Positions 1 to 10,268 are shown, counted from the stretch's first letter. The stretch: DNA of 64,000 nucleotides from Methylocella tundrae (GCF_901905185.1 NZ_CABFMQ020000077.1:32787-96786); one strand, 5' to 3'. The notes: a model not told the origin generated them from the sequence alone. Numbers and translations: made by a program.

Positions 1-1440
1 AATCTTCGCCGATCCGCGACATTTCGCCTCGCCGTCTTCTTTGCATTCGCAATCGTAGCTGCAACGTCGCTGGTGCTCGCCTTCGTCTATTGGCAGGTCG
101 ATAAGTCAGACACCGCACATTTCCACAGATTGCTCGTTGATGAGGCCGCAGCCGTCATCAACGAGCCGGAGAGCCAACTGCGGCGCCAACTTGAGCTGCG
201 GCTGACGCGAGACCTGCGCCGGGTCGACTACGCTGCTCTTTTCGATGTCGGCGGAAAGCACGTTTTCGGCAATGTCGCAGCGCTGCCCGACGATCTTCCG
301 ATCGACGGCGGCGCCCATCTCGTGGAAGTTCCGGCGCGTTTCGTCGGCCCGGGGGGTAAAAATGAGCCGGCATTGTTCGTCGCGCGCAGGCGCCCCGATG
401 GCGGCGTTCTGCTGTTCGGCCGAAACCTCTATGAGGTTTACATCGTCCGGCAATTTGTCCTTGAAGCGCTCGCCCTTGGCATCGCGCCAACCATCGTGCT
501 GGCTCTCATCATCGGGTCGATTTTCAGCGTGCGCGCAGCGCGTCGGCTGAAATCGATCAATGGCCAGATCATGCGCATCATGCACGGCGACCTGAACGAA
601 CGGCTCCCGACGCATAGCTCAAGCGACGATCTCGATCACGTCGCGAGAGCGGTCAACATCATGCTTGACGAGATCGTGCGGCTGCTCGAGCAGATCAAAA
701 GCGTCGGCGACAACATAGCCCATGATCTGCGGACGCCCTTAGCGGTGATGCGGGCCAGACTGGAGCGTAGCCTTGAAAGCGATTCTGTTGAGACTTTGCG
801 GGCGGCTGGCGAAAAAGCGATCGCCGACCTTGACCATGCGCTGACAACGGTCTCAGCCCTCTTGCGCATTTCCGAGATTGAACATGGACGCAAGACAAGC
901 AGCTTTTCCGAAGTCGACCTTAAAGAGGTTTGCGTTAATACATTCGACCTGTTCGAACCCTTGGCCGCAGAGAAATCGATCGCCTTCACGATCGATGCGC
1001 CGGCGCCGCTGTTGGTCGCGGGCGATTTCGATCTTCTCGTTGAGGCCGTCGCCAATCTCATTGACAACGCCATCAAATTCACGCCGACCGGCGGCTCCGT
1101 GAAGATTATAGCGAAAATGGCCCCCAGCGGCCCGCTTGTGCGCGTATCGGATACCGGCCCCGGCGTTGCCCTTTCCGACCGCGGCAGCATCTTCAAGCGA
1201 TTCTACCGCTCCGAAAAGAATCGACATATTCCGGGCGCCGGTCTGGGATTAAGCATGGCCGCCACCATCGCTCGTTTGCACGGGTTTGATCTTCGCGTCG
1301 CCGATAATCACCCGGGGGCCGCGTTCGAGATGGCGGCGCAGGGGGTTGGTCAGTCAACCGCATCCCCTTCGCCGGACCATAGCCGGCTTGCGCAGATTCC
1401 ACCGACGCCGTCAAATGCAGCGGCTCAAAGTATAAAATAG
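1..1440 (+). CDS. Sensor histidine kinase, 5' end cut by window edge
   Basis: Membrane-bound two-component sensor kinase. The frame is open from base 1 and begins inside a hydrophobic segment (FRLAVFFAFAIVAATSLVLAF), so the true start lies upstream of the window. In order: a periplasmic sensing stretch, a second membrane segment at about 460-530 (ALGIAPTIVLALIIGSIF), a HAMP linker, then the HisKA box with HDLRTPL (phospho-accepting His codon at 721-723). The ATPase domain follows with an N-box NLIDNAIKF (about 1054-1080), DTGPGV and GAGLGLS. The architecture matches OmpR-partner kinases. The response regulator is probably just upstream and outside the window. The ligand cannot be told. The Pro/Ala-rich C-terminal tail after the ATPase domain looks unstructured. 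Confidence 0.9.
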   Translation, partial: NLRRSATFRLAVFFAFAIVAATSLVLAFVYWQVDKSDTAHFHRLLVDEAAAVINEPESQLRRQLELRLTRDLRRVDYAALFDVGGKHVFGNVAALPDDLPIDGGAHLVEVPARFVGPGGKNEPALFVARRRPDGGVLLFGRNLYEVYIVRQFVLEALALGIAPTIVLALIIGSIFSVRAARRLKSINGQIMRIMHGDLNERLPTHSSSDDLDHVARAVNIMLDEIVRLLEQIKSVGDNIAHDLRTPLAVMRARLERSLESDSVETLRAAGEKAIADLDHALTTVSALLRISEIEHGRKTSSFSEVDLKEVCVNTFDLFEPLAAEKSIAFTIDAPAPLLVAGDFDLLVEAVANLIDNAIKFTPTGGSVKIIAKMAPSGPLVRVSDTGPGVALSDRGSIFKRFYRSEKNRHIPGAGLGLSMAATIARLHGFDLRVADNHPGAAFEMAAQGVGQSTASPSPDHSRLAQIPPTPSNAAAQSIK

Positions 1441-2104
1441 CATTCATGAAATGGCGCTCTCCTTGCAGAGCATAAAAATCATTTTATGCCATTTTTCTAC
1501 ACAGACAATCTTATAAACACTATCTAGTATCTAAAATACGGCAAAGGCATAAGTCGTCGCGTCAGCTCGCAACTACCGGAGCACTCGGTGAGGACCGTAA
1601 CACGCATAGCGGCGGATCGCTTGGACTACGATCGTTCGGATCAGCACGGTCGCGAAGGTCTCGGCGAGAGCCAATCCAGTTCCAAAACTTCCGGCAAAGT
1701 CGCCAACTGAGATTCAGGCTGAATAGCTGAGGAGCCGCAGCCGGCTTCTCGAGCAGCCTGATACGGAGCGGTCGCGTCGCGCCCCCCCTTGCGATCGCTC
1801 TTTCAGAGCCCCGGGCGTTTGCTCCCCAACGGCGCCCGGGGTTCGCCTTGGATATTTCCGGACTCGCGATTCCAGCGCATGGTGCGGCGAAGGGGCGATC
1901 AAGCTGGTCCAACAGGCGGCGATCCGCCGTCGCCGCTATAGTCTCCGTCCGCGTGGCGCGTGCGGCACAGGCTTTCGTTCAATCGGGACGCCCGCTTCTG
2001 CCGTTATCGCGTCAGGGAAATGCGATCATGCGATAAATCTTGGCGACCAAAGCCAATGATCGGCGTTTCCAGCTCAGCCCGCAGTTTTCTGGCGGAGAAG
2101 AGAC
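1441..2104. other. Intergenic region, no convincing gene
   Basis: About 660 bases. The first 110 bases are AT-rich. At 1809-1841 there is a perfect 9-bp inverted repeat (CCCCGGGCG, 15-base loop, CGCCCGGGG) with no following T-run, so it could be a terminator-like hairpin or just GC-rich structure. The short open frames here have no recognisable product and no good ribosome binding site. Confidence 0.5.
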
Positions 2105-2497
2105 ATGAAGCAGATGATTTGGCTAGTCGCGTCCGGCGTGACGCTGGCATCCACCCTGGCTCTCGCTCAACCGGCGAAGATTGGAACGACGCCCGCCGGC
2201 GATATTCTCGAGGCGCCCGGCGGCCATGCCTTGTACGTCTATGATGGCGATAAGATCGACCTTGGACAGCAGGGGAAGTCCTCGTGCAATGGCGAATGCG
2301 CGCAGCGATGGCCCCCTTTCTCAGCAGGCGTCGATGCGCAATCGATGGGGGATTGGGGCATCATCCTCCGCGAGGATGGATCAAGGCAGTGGACCTATAA
2401 GGGACGCCCACTTTACACTTGGACACAGGATACGGCTCCTGGACAAATCAATGGCAACGGCTATCAGGGAAATAAATGGCACGTTGCAAAGCCCTAG
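2105..2497 (+). CDS. Secreted COG4315-type (Lipoprotein_15) protein
   Basis: 130-residue exported protein of unknown function. It has a signal peptide (MKQMIWLVASGVTLASTLALA, cleavage near ALA-QPA). The two motifs of the family annotated as secreted repeat with Y-X4-D motif follow: GGHALYVYDGD with SSCNGECAQRWPPF, then a second half RQWTYKGRPLYTWTQDTAPGQINGNG. The paired Cys in CNGEC probably form a disulfide. A good Shine-Dalgarno (GGAGAAGAG) precedes the ATG. The C-terminus is truncated soon after the second motif, as is usual for the family. It stands alone between the kinase and the trehalose genes. No lipobox Cys is evident, so it is probably soluble periplasmic. Confidence 0.8.
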   Translation: MKQMIWLVASGVTLASTLALAQPAKIGTTPAGDILEAPGGHALYVYDGDKIDLGQQGKSSCNGECAQRWPPFSAGVDAQSMGDWGIILREDGSRQWTYKGRPLYTWTQDTAPGQINGNGYQGNKWHVAKP

Positions 2498-2875
2498 CCG
2501 AGCGGGGTCGCGCAAGACTGGCTGCCTTACATTTCCGGCAAATCGTCAGCGTTTCGCCAGCCGAACCGCGGAGCCGCGACGCTCGATAGCGGCGCACAAA
2601 ATTCCCTTCCCCGCCCTGGCTCCGCCAGCGCGGGACGCCAAAGTCAGGGAACCTGAAGGCACATTCAGGGTTATTGCGCTGCGCCGCGATTCGAGATGCC
2701 CTCTCTCGTCCTTCGTTCCGGACGCGAGCCCTGGACCCGCAACAGATGACCCAATTCGGCGCACTGCAGTCAACCGCGGGCTTGAGGCCCACAGCGCCTC
2801 GCGTTCGCGGTGTGACTTTCTTATGCCCAAAACACTGCTCCAAGCTGCTGTGGCCCTGGCGCTGGCGTTGCACAT
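2498..2875. other. Intergenic region upstream of treZ
   Basis: About 380 bases without a supported gene. The only point of interest is an 18-codon frame at 2823-2879 (MPKTLLQAAVALALALHI) whose TGA overlaps the treZ ATG. It has no clear ribosome binding site and may be chance. Confidence 0.4.
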
Positions 2876-4657
2876 ATGAGCGCGCGCGTTCATCGCACGC
2901 CAGGCGGCGCTGTGCTCGAGCCAAACGGCTGCGTGCGTTTTCGCCTCTGGGCGCCTGCAGCTGAAAAAGTCGGCCTGCTGCTGAACGAACGCGCCATGCC
3001 GCTACCCATGACACTGAAGCCCGGCGGCTGGCATGAGCTCGTGACAAACGCAGAGCCCGGCAGCCGCTACCAGTTTGTGATGGCCGACGGCGCGAGGGTT
3101 CCAGATCCCGTTTCTCGCTTCCAGCCGCATGATATACATGGCCCAAGCGAGGTCATTGACGCGGCATCCTACCGATGGTCGACAAACTGGACCGGCAGGC
3201 ATTGGAGCGAGATCGTTCTTTATGAGCTGCATATCGGCGCTTTCACCAAGGACGGCACGTTTCAAGCCGCCATGGGAAAGCTCGGCCATCTCGCCGCGCT
3301 GGGCGTCACCGCGATCGAGATTATGCCGGTCGCGGATTTCCCGGGCCGGCGCAATTGGGGCTATGACGGCGCGCTGCTCTATGCGCCCGACTCGTCCTAT
3401 GGCCGCCCCGAAGACTTCAAGGCGCTGATCGAGGCCGCGCATGCGTGCGGAATCGCGGTACTGCTCGACGTCGTTTACAATCATTTCGGACCGGAGGGAA
3501 ACTACCTTCCTCTCTATGCTCCCGAATTCTTCAACAGAAGGCGGACGACGCCCTGGGGCGACGCCATCAACTACGACGGCGCCGGAAGCGAGGCTGTCCG
3601 GGAATTCGTCATTCACAATGCATTATACTGGCTCGAAGAGTTCTATCTCGATGGCCTGCGCTTCGACGCAACCCACGCGATCATCGACGAAAGCGCCAGG
3701 CATGTTCTTGACGAAATCGCCGAACGCGCGCGCGCCTTTACGGATCGGCCGATTCATTTGCTGCTGGAAAACGAGGAAAACGAAACGCGGCGCATCGCGC
3801 CTGAGGCCTGCGCCCCGCCCCACTTCACGGCGCAATGGAATGATGATCTTCATCATGTATTGCACGTCGCGGCGACGCGCGAGCGAAGCGGCTATTACGC
3901 CGATTACCAAGGCCGCACGGATCTGCTCGCCGCGGCGCTGGCCGAGGGTTTCGCTTATCAGGGCGAGATCATGCCTTATCGAGGCGCGCCGCGCGGCGAA
4001 CCTTCGGCGTTCCTGCCCCCGAGCGCTTTTGTCGCTTTCATCCAGAACCATGACCAGATCGGCAATCGGGCCTTTGGCGAGCGTCTCGGGATGATAGCGC
4101 CGGCCCATGTCATGCGCGCGCTTTCCGCCGTCTATCTACTGTTGCCGCAGATCCCTATGATGTTCATGGGAGAGGAATGGGGCGCTCAGCAACCGTTCCC
4201 GTTCTTCTGTGATTTCGAGGGGGACCTCGCCGACGCCGTGCGCAAAGGCCGTCGTGAGGAGTTCGCGCGCTTTCCTGAATTCGCCGATCCAAAACAGCGC
4301 GAGCGCATTCCAGATCCGCTCGCCGAGGCGACGTTCGAAAGCGCGAAGCTCGACTGGTCGCGCATGGACCAAGCCCATTGCGAGCGATACCGAGCGCTGA
4401 TCTCTGTCCGCAAGCGTGAGATCACGCCCCGGCTGAATCAGATTACGCGCGGCGGCCAAAGCGTCATTCACGGAGAGAGCGCTGTTGAAGTGCGTTGGAG
4501 CGCAGGCGCCAATGAGACGCTGACGCTGGCGGCTAATCTTTCGGAAAGGCGGATTGCCTTTCCGCCGTCGCGCGGCCGCAGTCTCTGGTCGGAGGGGTAT
4601 TGCGAACCAGCGCTTGGACCATGGTCGGTGCGCTGGTCTGTTGAGACGCAACAATGA
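2876..4657 (+). CDS. treZ: Malto-oligosyltrehalose trehalohydrolase
   Basis: Releases free trehalose from maltooligosyltrehalose, the second step of the TreY/TreZ pathway; cytoplasmic GH13 enzyme of 593 residues, the usual family length. An N-terminal CBM48-like region (GCVRFRLWAPAAEKVGLLL) precedes the (beta/alpha)8 barrel. Barrel motifs seen in order are LYELHIGAFT, LDVVYNHFGPEGNYL, the nucleophile region GLRFDATHAI, the acid region LLLENEENE and NHDQIGN. A C-terminal beta-sandwich follows. It overlaps treY by ATGA (stop and next start share bases), so the two are translationally coupled. The order treZ-treY without treX or a glycogen gene means the maltooligosaccharide source lies elsewhere. 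Confidence 0.95.
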   Translation: MSARVHRTPGGAVLEPNGCVRFRLWAPAAEKVGLLLNERAMPLPMTLKPGGWHELVTNAEPGSRYQFVMADGARVPDPVSRFQPHDIHGPSEVIDAASYRWSTNWTGRHWSEIVLYELHIGAFTKDGTFQAAMGKLGHLAALGVTAIEIMPVADFPGRRNWGYDGALLYAPDSSYGRPEDFKALIEAAHACGIAVLLDVVYNHFGPEGNYLPLYAPEFFNRRRTTPWGDAINYDGAGSEAVREFVIHNALYWLEEFYLDGLRFDATHAIIDESARHVLDEIAERARAFTDRPIHLLLENEENETRRIAPEACAPPHFTAQWNDDLHHVLHVAATRERSGYYADYQGRTDLLAAALAEGFAYQGEIMPYRGAPRGEPSAFLPPSAFVAFIQNHDQIGNRAFGERLGMIAPAHVMRALSAVYLLLPQIPMMFMGEEWGAQQPFPFFCDFEGDLADAVRKGRREEFARFPEFADPKQRERIPDPLAEATFESAKLDWSRMDQAHCERYRALISVRKREITPRLNQITRGGQSVIHGESAVEVRWSAGANETLTLAANLSERRIAFPPSRGRSLWSEGYCEPALGPWSVRWSVETQQ

Positions 4658-7398
4658 CGCCAAGAGCCACCTACCGCCTACAATTTCACGCGCGCTTTCG
4701 CTTTGAGGACGCCGCTCGTCTCGCGCCCTACCTCAGCGAGCTTGGGATCAGTCATGTCTATGCCTCGCCCTACCTAAGGGCGCGCCCCGGCAGCCCGCAT
4801 GGTTACGACATCACCGATCATCTGTCGCTCAATCCAGAGCTTGGCGACGAGCAGGATTTTCGCAACATGTCGGCAGCGTTCATCGCTGCGGGACTTGGCC
4901 AGATCCTTGACTTCGTGCCGAACCACATGGGAGTCGGCGGCGCCGACAATCCGTTCTGGCTCGATGTGCTGGAATGGGGGCCGGGGGCAGACTACGCGGG
5001 GTGGTTTGACATAGACTGGGATTCCGATAATCGCTACTTGCATGACAAGCTGTTGGTTCCCTTTTTGGGCGATCAATATGGCGTCGAACTTGAAGCCGGC
5101 AAGCTCAAAATCAAATTCGACGCGGATGAAGGCGGTCTCGCCGTCTGGGCCTATGACGCCCATAAGCTTCCTTTGTGCCCGCTGCACTATCAGATGGTGC
5201 TCGGACAAGACGACGCCGAGCTCGAGCGTCTCGGCGACATGTTCGCCGATCTGATGCAATGGCGGCCGCAAGTCAACGAGCGCGCCCGTGAGCTCAAGCA
5301 AAGGCTGGCGGCGCTCATTCGCGACCGGCCGAACGCCAGGATCGCCTTGGAGCGATCCATCAAGGGCCTCAATGACGACTGGAGAGCGCTCGACGCCGTG
5401 ATCCGGAAGCAGTTCTGGCGAATCGCTTTTTTTGGCGTCGCTGGCGACGACATCAACTATCGCAGATTCTTCAACATCAACGATCTCGCCGGCCTTCGCA
5501 TGGAGCTGCCGGCGGTGTTCCGCCATGCGCACGCGCTGATCATGCGTTTGATCAAAGAGGGCGTCCTCGACGGCTTGCGCATCGACCACATCGATGGCCT
5601 GCTCGATCCCAAGGCTTATCTCGACTGCCTTCACGCCACGACGCCGCGGCCAATCTATACTGTCGTCGAGAAAATCCTCGCGTCGCATGAGTCGCTTCGC
5701 TCCGACTGGAAAGTTGAGGGCGCGACCGGCTATGATTTCGCCAATCTAGCCCTCGGCGTGCTTGTCAACTCCGCGAGCGAGGAACGCTTTACCGATACCT
5801 ACAAAAACTTCACCGGCTGTGCCACGCCGTTTGCGACAATCGCTTATGATTCCAAGATTCGCATCATGGAGAACGAGATGGCGAGCGAACTCAACGCGCT
5901 CGGCCGCGACGCCGCGCGCGTCGCTCGCCAAAACCCCATGAGCGCTGATTTCACCAAGCAGATCCTGCAAAGAGCGATCAAACAAATCGCCGCATGCTTT
6001 CCGGTCTATCGCACCTACATCGAATTCGACGCCGAGAGCGACGGGGCTGACCGCCGCGATCTTGATTGGGCGGTGGCGCAGGCGCGCCGCATTGATCGCG
6101 CCATCGATCCGACGGTGTTTGATTTCCTGAACAAGGCGCTGTCGGGCAAGCTTACGGCGGAGGCCAAGAGCGGTTTCAGCCGGGTCAGCGTCCTGCGTCT
6201 TGCCATGAAGCTTCAACAGTATACGGGTCCTGTGATGGCCAAAGGCGTCGAGGACACCGCCTTCTATCGCTACAATCGCTTTGTGGCGCTGAACGAAGTG
6301 GGGGGCGAACCACACCGGTTCGGCGTCACGCCGGCCGCCTTCCACAAAGCCAACGCCGAACGCGCCAGGCATTGGCCACACGCCATGCTCGCGACCTCGA
6401 CGCATGACACTAAACGCGGGGAGGATGCGCGCGCGCGGCTCGCGGCCCTGTCGGATATTCCGGAAGAATGGGCGCGGCAGGTTCAGATCTGGAGCCGCTT
6501 GTTGCGCGCCCGTCGCGGCGAAATCGAAGGCGGCGCGGCGCCGGACCGGAACGACGAGTATCTATTCTATCAACTTCTTCTCGGGTCCTGGCCGGTCGAG
6601 ATGCTGGATCGTCCTGACGCGGCCGCTCTTGAGGCCTACGCCCTGCGCGTCAAAGAGGCGCTGCGGAAATCCATGCGCGAGGCCAAACTTCATTCCTCCT
6701 GGTCTGCGCCCAATGCTGACTATGAGGACGCGATGCAATCTCTCGCCAGCGCCGCGCTCGACCCGAACAACGCAGGCTTCCTGTCAAGCTTCCTTCCGTT
6801 TGCGCGGCGTGTGGCGCGGCTCGGCGTCGAGAACAGCCTGGCGCAGCTGGTCCTGAAGCTCACCGCGCCCGGAATGCCAGATATTTACCAAGGCTGCGAG
6901 TTGTGGGATCTTTCATTGGTCGACCCTGACAACCGCCGGCTGGTCGATTTTGCATCCCGACAGAACGCTTTGCGTTCCATCCTCGTGGCCATCGCCGGAA
7001 ACCGCGGCCCCGCGATGCGCGAGCTCATGGATCATTGGCAGGATGGCCGCGTCAAGATGGCCGTGACGGCGCTGCTGCTCGGTCTGCGCAAACAGAAAGA
7101 AGCGCTGTTTGCAAACGGCGATTATGAAGCTTTACAACTTTCCGGCGACAAATCCGAACGCGCGCTTGGCTTTGCGAGAGCGCTCGGCGACGCCGCGATC
7201 ATCGTACTGATCGCCCGCTTCCCCGGCCTGCGCGAGCAAGATCCCGGCTGGGGCGCGACGACGGCGCAATTGCCAAAGGGGCGCTGGACCGACGTCTTGA
7301 CCGAATGCTCCTTTGAAAGCGGCGACGCCGCATTCCCCCTCGCAAAAATCTTCGCGGCCCTGCCTGCCGCCGTCCTCGTCAAGTCTTCGCCTTCGTGA
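4654..7398 (+). CDS. treY: Maltooligosyl trehalose synthase
   Basis: Isomerises the terminal alpha-1,4 bond of maltodextrins to alpha-1,1, giving maltooligosyltrehalose for TreZ. It is 914 residues, normal for the family, and starts with the typical TreY N-terminus (MTPRATYRLQFHARF, then SHVYASPYLRARPGSPHGYD). Catalytic-region motifs visible are DFVPNHMGV, GLRIDHIDGL (nucleophile Asp), YTVVEKIL (acid Glu) and STHDTKRGEDARARL. The C-terminal part has PGMPDIYQGCELWDLSLVDPDNRR, characteristic of TreY. It overlaps the treZ stop by 4 bases, so it is the second gene of a two-gene operon. Confidence 0.95.
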   Translation: MTPRATYRLQFHARFRFEDAARLAPYLSELGISHVYASPYLRARPGSPHGYDITDHLSLNPELGDEQDFRNMSAAFIAAGLGQILDFVPNHMGVGGADNPFWLDVLEWGPGADYAGWFDIDWDSDNRYLHDKLLVPFLGDQYGVELEAGKLKIKFDADEGGLAVWAYDAHKLPLCPLHYQMVLGQDDAELERLGDMFADLMQWRPQVNERARELKQRLAALIRDRPNARIALERSIKGLNDDWRALDAVIRKQFWRIAFFGVAGDDINYRRFFNINDLAGLRMELPAVFRHAHALIMRLIKEGVLDGLRIDHIDGLLDPKAYLDCLHATTPRPIYTVVEKILASHESLRSDWKVEGATGYDFANLALGVLVNSASEERFTDTYKNFTGCATPFATIAYDSKIRIMENEMASELNALGRDAARVARQNPMSADFTKQILQRAIKQIAACFPVYRTYIEFDAESDGADRRDLDWAVAQARRIDRAIDPTVFDFLNKALSGKLTAEAKSGFSRVSVLRLAMKLQQYTGPVMAKGVEDTAFYRYNRFVALNEVGGEPHRFGVTPAAFHKANAERARHWPHAMLATSTHDTKRGEDARARLAALSDIPEEWARQVQIWSRLLRARRGEIEGGAAPDRNDEYLFYQLLLGSWPVEMLDRPDAAALEAYALRVKEALRKSMREAKLHSSWSAPNADYEDAMQSLASAALDPNNAGFLSSFLPFARRVARLGVENSLAQLVLKLTAPGMPDIYQGCELWDLSLVDPDNRRLVDFASRQNALRSILVAIAGNRGPAMRELMDHWQDGRVKMAVTALLLGLRKQKEALFANGDYEALQLSGDKSERALGFARALGDAAIIVLIARFPGLREQDPGWGATTAQLPKGRWTDVLTECSFESGDAAFPLAKIFAALPAAVLVKSSPS

Positions 7399-7748
7399 TC
7401 ACAGGCTGTGCGCTTACCATCTAATCACGGGTCAGCAGGTGTACGCGCAGAGGCGCGATCGCAGTTCGCAAGGCGTTTCCCACTGGCGCTTCGTCCTCCA
7501 AATCCGCGCCTCAGGATCTGGTGCTTGTGGTGACGAGCGGCGGGATGTTACTCACCGTTATCATTGGTCAGATGATCCGATGGCGGAACCGTCGAATATC
7601 AAGATAAGGCTCCCTCGGGCAGAGCGGCGATTCCGACGGCCGCAAGATGTGAGCGCGCCGCAGCGCTTGACGATGCGAGTTGGGGCGCCAATAAGATCGG
7701 ACAGACTTCGATACGAAGCGCAAATTCCCCCCCTGAGAAAGTCTGTTG
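7399..7748. other. Intergenic region between treY and serB
   Basis: About 350 bases. One frame (to a TAA near 7606) encodes a short hydrophobic stretch ending in VIIGQMIRWRNRRISR, but it has no ATG start or ribosome binding site. No promoter or hairpin stands out. Confidence 0.4.
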
Positions 7749-8663
7749 ATGACGCATGTCGCAACGCTCGTTTGCAATCCGCTGTCTCCGGTCCTGACGG
7801 AGGCGCTCTCACGGCGTGCGCTCGCGGCGTTGCCGCGTCCTGACGCGGTGCGTTGGCTCAACCCGGGCGTCGCCGCCGACATTGCTTTCACGCCGGACGC
7901 CCAAGAGGATCTGAAACGGCTCGCCAACTCCGTGCGCGCCGCAATCAGTAGCGAGCCTGTGGATGTCATCATTCAACCCGCCCAGGGCCGACGCAGGAAG
8001 CTTCTGACCGCGGATATGGATTCCACCATGATTGGTCAGGAATGCATCGACGAACTAGCGGCGGAGGTCGGCAAGAAGGCCCATGTGGCGGCCATCACGG
8101 AGCGCGCGATGCGCGGCGAGATCGCCTTCGAGGCTGCGTTGCGGGAGCGGGTCGCCCTGCTGAAGGGCCTCGATCGCGGCGTAATCGCGAAGGTCATCGA
8201 ATCGGCGATCACGCTGACGCCCGGCGGCGGCGCGCTCGTGCGCACGATGCGCCATCACGGAGCGCATACGGCGCTGGTTTCAGGCGGCTTCACGGCGTTC
8301 ACGCGCGTTATGGCGAAGATGATCGGCTTTGACGAAGATCACGCCAACGAACTCGCGCTCGACGCGAACGGATGTTTCACGGGTGGGTTGATTGAACCGG
8401 TGCTTGGCGCGGAGGCCAAGCTCGCAACACTACGGCGCTTACGCACGGAGCGGGGGCTGACGATCGCGGAAACCATTGCCGTTGGCGACGGCGCCAATGA
8501 TTTGCCGATGCTGCTGGAAGCAGGTCTCGGTGTCGCCTTTCATGGCAAGCCCGCGGTCTCCGCCGCCGCCCATGTCCGCATCGATCACGCGGACCTCACC
8601 GCCCTGCTCTATGCACAAGGGTTTGCCCGCGAAGATTTCATCTGCGAGCAATCGGATCGATGA
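7749..8663 (+). CDS. serB: Phosphoserine phosphatase
   Basis: Last step of phosphorylated serine synthesis: O-phosphoserine to serine. About 304 residues with an N-terminal regulatory region (1-85) and a HAD-superfamily catalytic domain. HAD motif I is DMDSTM (nucleophile Asp), motif II is SGGF, and motif III/IV is GDGANDLPML. The cap includes RGEIAFEAALRERV, typical of SerB. A TTG lies one codon upstream; the ATG at 7749 is preferred. It ends 18 bases from the 3' end of serA on the opposite strand, so the two transcripts converge. In methylotrophs using the serine cycle, serine is also a C1 acceptor product, so control of this pathway matters. Confidence 0.95.
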   Translation: MTHVATLVCNPLSPVLTEALSRRALAALPRPDAVRWLNPGVAADIAFTPDAQEDLKRLANSVRAAISSEPVDVIIQPAQGRRRKLLTADMDSTMIGQECIDELAAEVGKKAHVAAITERAMRGEIAFEAALRERVALLKGLDRGVIAKVIESAITLTPGGGALVRTMRHHGAHTALVSGGFTAFTRVMAKMIGFDEDHANELALDANGCFTGGLIEPVLGAEAKLATLRRLRTERGLTIAETIAVGDGANDLPMLLEAGLGVAFHGKPAVSAAAHVRIDHADLTALLYAQGFAREDFICEQSDR

Positions 8664-8681
8664 AGCGGTCGGACGGCGCCG

Positions 8682-10268
8682 CTAAAAACTCAGCGCCTTG
8701 ACCTCCTTTACGCCAGGCAGCCTCTTGACCTCGGCGAGCACTGTTTCGGGGGCGGTCTCGTCAACAGCGACAAGGGCGATCGCCGAGCCTCCCTCCCGGT
8801 CGCGGCCGAGCGCGAAGGTTGCGATATTGATGCCAGCGGCCCCGAGCATGCTCGTGAACCGCCCGATGAAACCGGGCTTATCCTCATTGCTGACATAGAT
8901 CATCGCCGGCGCAATGAGCGCATCGACGTCGATCGTGTTGACGGAAATAATTCGCGGCTTGCCGGCATGAAAAACCGTGCCCGCGATGCGCCGCTCCTCC
9001 GTCTCGGTTTCAACCACCAGCGTGATGAGGGATTCGTAATCGCCATCGGCTGCGCGGCTTACTTCGTCTATGACGATGCCCCGTTCCTTGGCGACCGCCG
9101 GCGCGGAGACGACGCTGACGTCGGCGAGCATCGGACGCAACAGCCCGGCGATGACTGACGCCGTCAGCGCCTTCGTTTTCAGCTCCGTGACGGCGCCTTC
9201 GTAAATGATCGTCACTTTTGTGACGCCACTATCGACGAGCTGACCGGCGAAAGAGCCAAGATACTCGGAAAGAGCGATGAAGGGCCTGAGTTTTGGCGCT
9301 TCTTCGGCCGTTATCGAGGGGAAGTTCACAGCGTTCGAGACAGCGCCTCGGGTGAGATAATCAGACATCTGCTCGGCGATCTGCAAAGCCACGTTCTCCT
9401 GAGCCTCGCTCGTCGATGCGCCAAGGTGGGGAGTGCATACAACATTGGGATGGCCGAACAACGGATTTTCCTTGGCGGGTTCATCGACGAAAACATCAAA
9501 GGCCGCGCCCGCGACATGGCCCGAATCGAGCAGAGCTCGCAAAGCCTGCTCGTCGACGAGGCCGCCACGCGCGCAATTGATAATTCGCACGCCTTTCTTG
9601 GTTTTGGCGAGGGTCGCCGCCGAGAGGATGTTTTTCGTTTGCGCGGTCAATGGCGTGTGCAGGCTGATGACGTCGGCGCGGGCGAGAAGACTGTCGAGGT
9701 CGACCTTTTCGACATCGAGGTCCTGCGCCCGTTCAGGCGACAAGAACGGATCGTAGGCGATGACATGCATGTGTAGCCCGCTGGCGCGCGCCGCAACGAT
9801 AGAGCCAATATTGCCGCATCCGATAAGACCCATCACCTTGCCGGTGATTTCGACGCCCATGAAACGTTTCTTTTCCCATTTTCCCGCCTGTGTTGAGGCG
9901 TCGGCGGTGGGAATTTGCCGCGCGAGCGCAAACATCAGGGCGATCGCGTGCTCCGCCGTGGTGATCGAGTTCCCGAAGGGCGTATTCATCACGATCACGC
10001 CCTTGGCGGTCGCCGCCGCGATGTCGACATTATCGACGCCGATGCCGGCGCGGCCAATGACTTTCAGCCTGGTCGCCTTCTCGAGAACTTCGGCGGTGAC
10101 CTTCGTATCGGAGCGAATGGCGAGCCCATCGAAACCGCCGACGATCGACGCCAGCTTTTCTTTGTCCTTGCCGAGGGCCGGCTGAAAATCGACTTCGACG
10201 CCGCGATCCTTGAAGATGGCGATGGCGGCCGGCGAAAGAGCATCCGAAATGAGAACGCGCCGAGGCAT
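8682..10268 (-). CDS. serA: D-3-phosphoglycerate dehydrogenase
   Basis: First step of serine synthesis: oxidises 3-phosphoglycerate to 3-phosphohydroxypyruvate with NAD. About 528 residues, the long type with an intervening domain plus C-terminal ACT domain. N-terminal PRRVLISDALSP, Rossmann GLIGCGNIGSIVAARA, the active-site Arg region NCARGGLVDE and the catalytic His in TPHLGASTSEAQ are all present. The ACT domain near the end (YVSNEDKPGFIGRFTSMLG) is where serine feedback would act. The frame also has a TTG four codons upstream; the ATG at 10268 fits the family N-terminus. It lies 70 bases downstream of serC and is probably co-transcribed with it. Confidence 0.95.
   Translation of the reverse strand: MPRRVLISDALSPAAIAIFKDRGVEVDFQPALGKDKEKLASIVGGFDGLAIRSDTKVTAEVLEKATRLKVIGRAGIGVDNVDIAAATAKGVIVMNTPFGNSITTAEHAIALMFALARQIPTADASTQAGKWEKKRFMGVEITGKVMGLIGCGNIGSIVAARASGLHMHVIAYDPFLSPERAQDLDVEKVDLDSLLARADVISLHTPLTAQTKNILSAATLAKTKKGVRIINCARGGLVDEQALRALLDSGHVAGAAFDVFVDEPAKENPLFGHPNVVCTPHLGASTSEAQENVALQIAEQMSDYLTRGAVSNAVNFPSITAEEAPKLRPFIALSEYLGSFAGQLVDSGVTKVTIIYEGAVTELKTKALTASVIAGLLRPMLADVSVVSAPAVAKERGIVIDEVSRAADGDYESLITLVVETETEERRIAGTVFHAGKPRIISVNTIDVDALIAPAMIYVSNEDKPGFIGRFTSMLGAAGINIATFALGRDREGGSAIALVAVDETAPETVLAEVKRLPGVKEVKALSF

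Noticed and set aside
1809..1841. GC-rich hairpin as a definite terminator
   Set aside because: Perfect stem but no T-run and more than 350 bases from the kinase stop; left as an uncertain structure.
2823..2879. 18-codon leader peptide overlapping the treZ start
   Set aside because: Attractive ATGA overlap but no ribosome binding site; likely chance.
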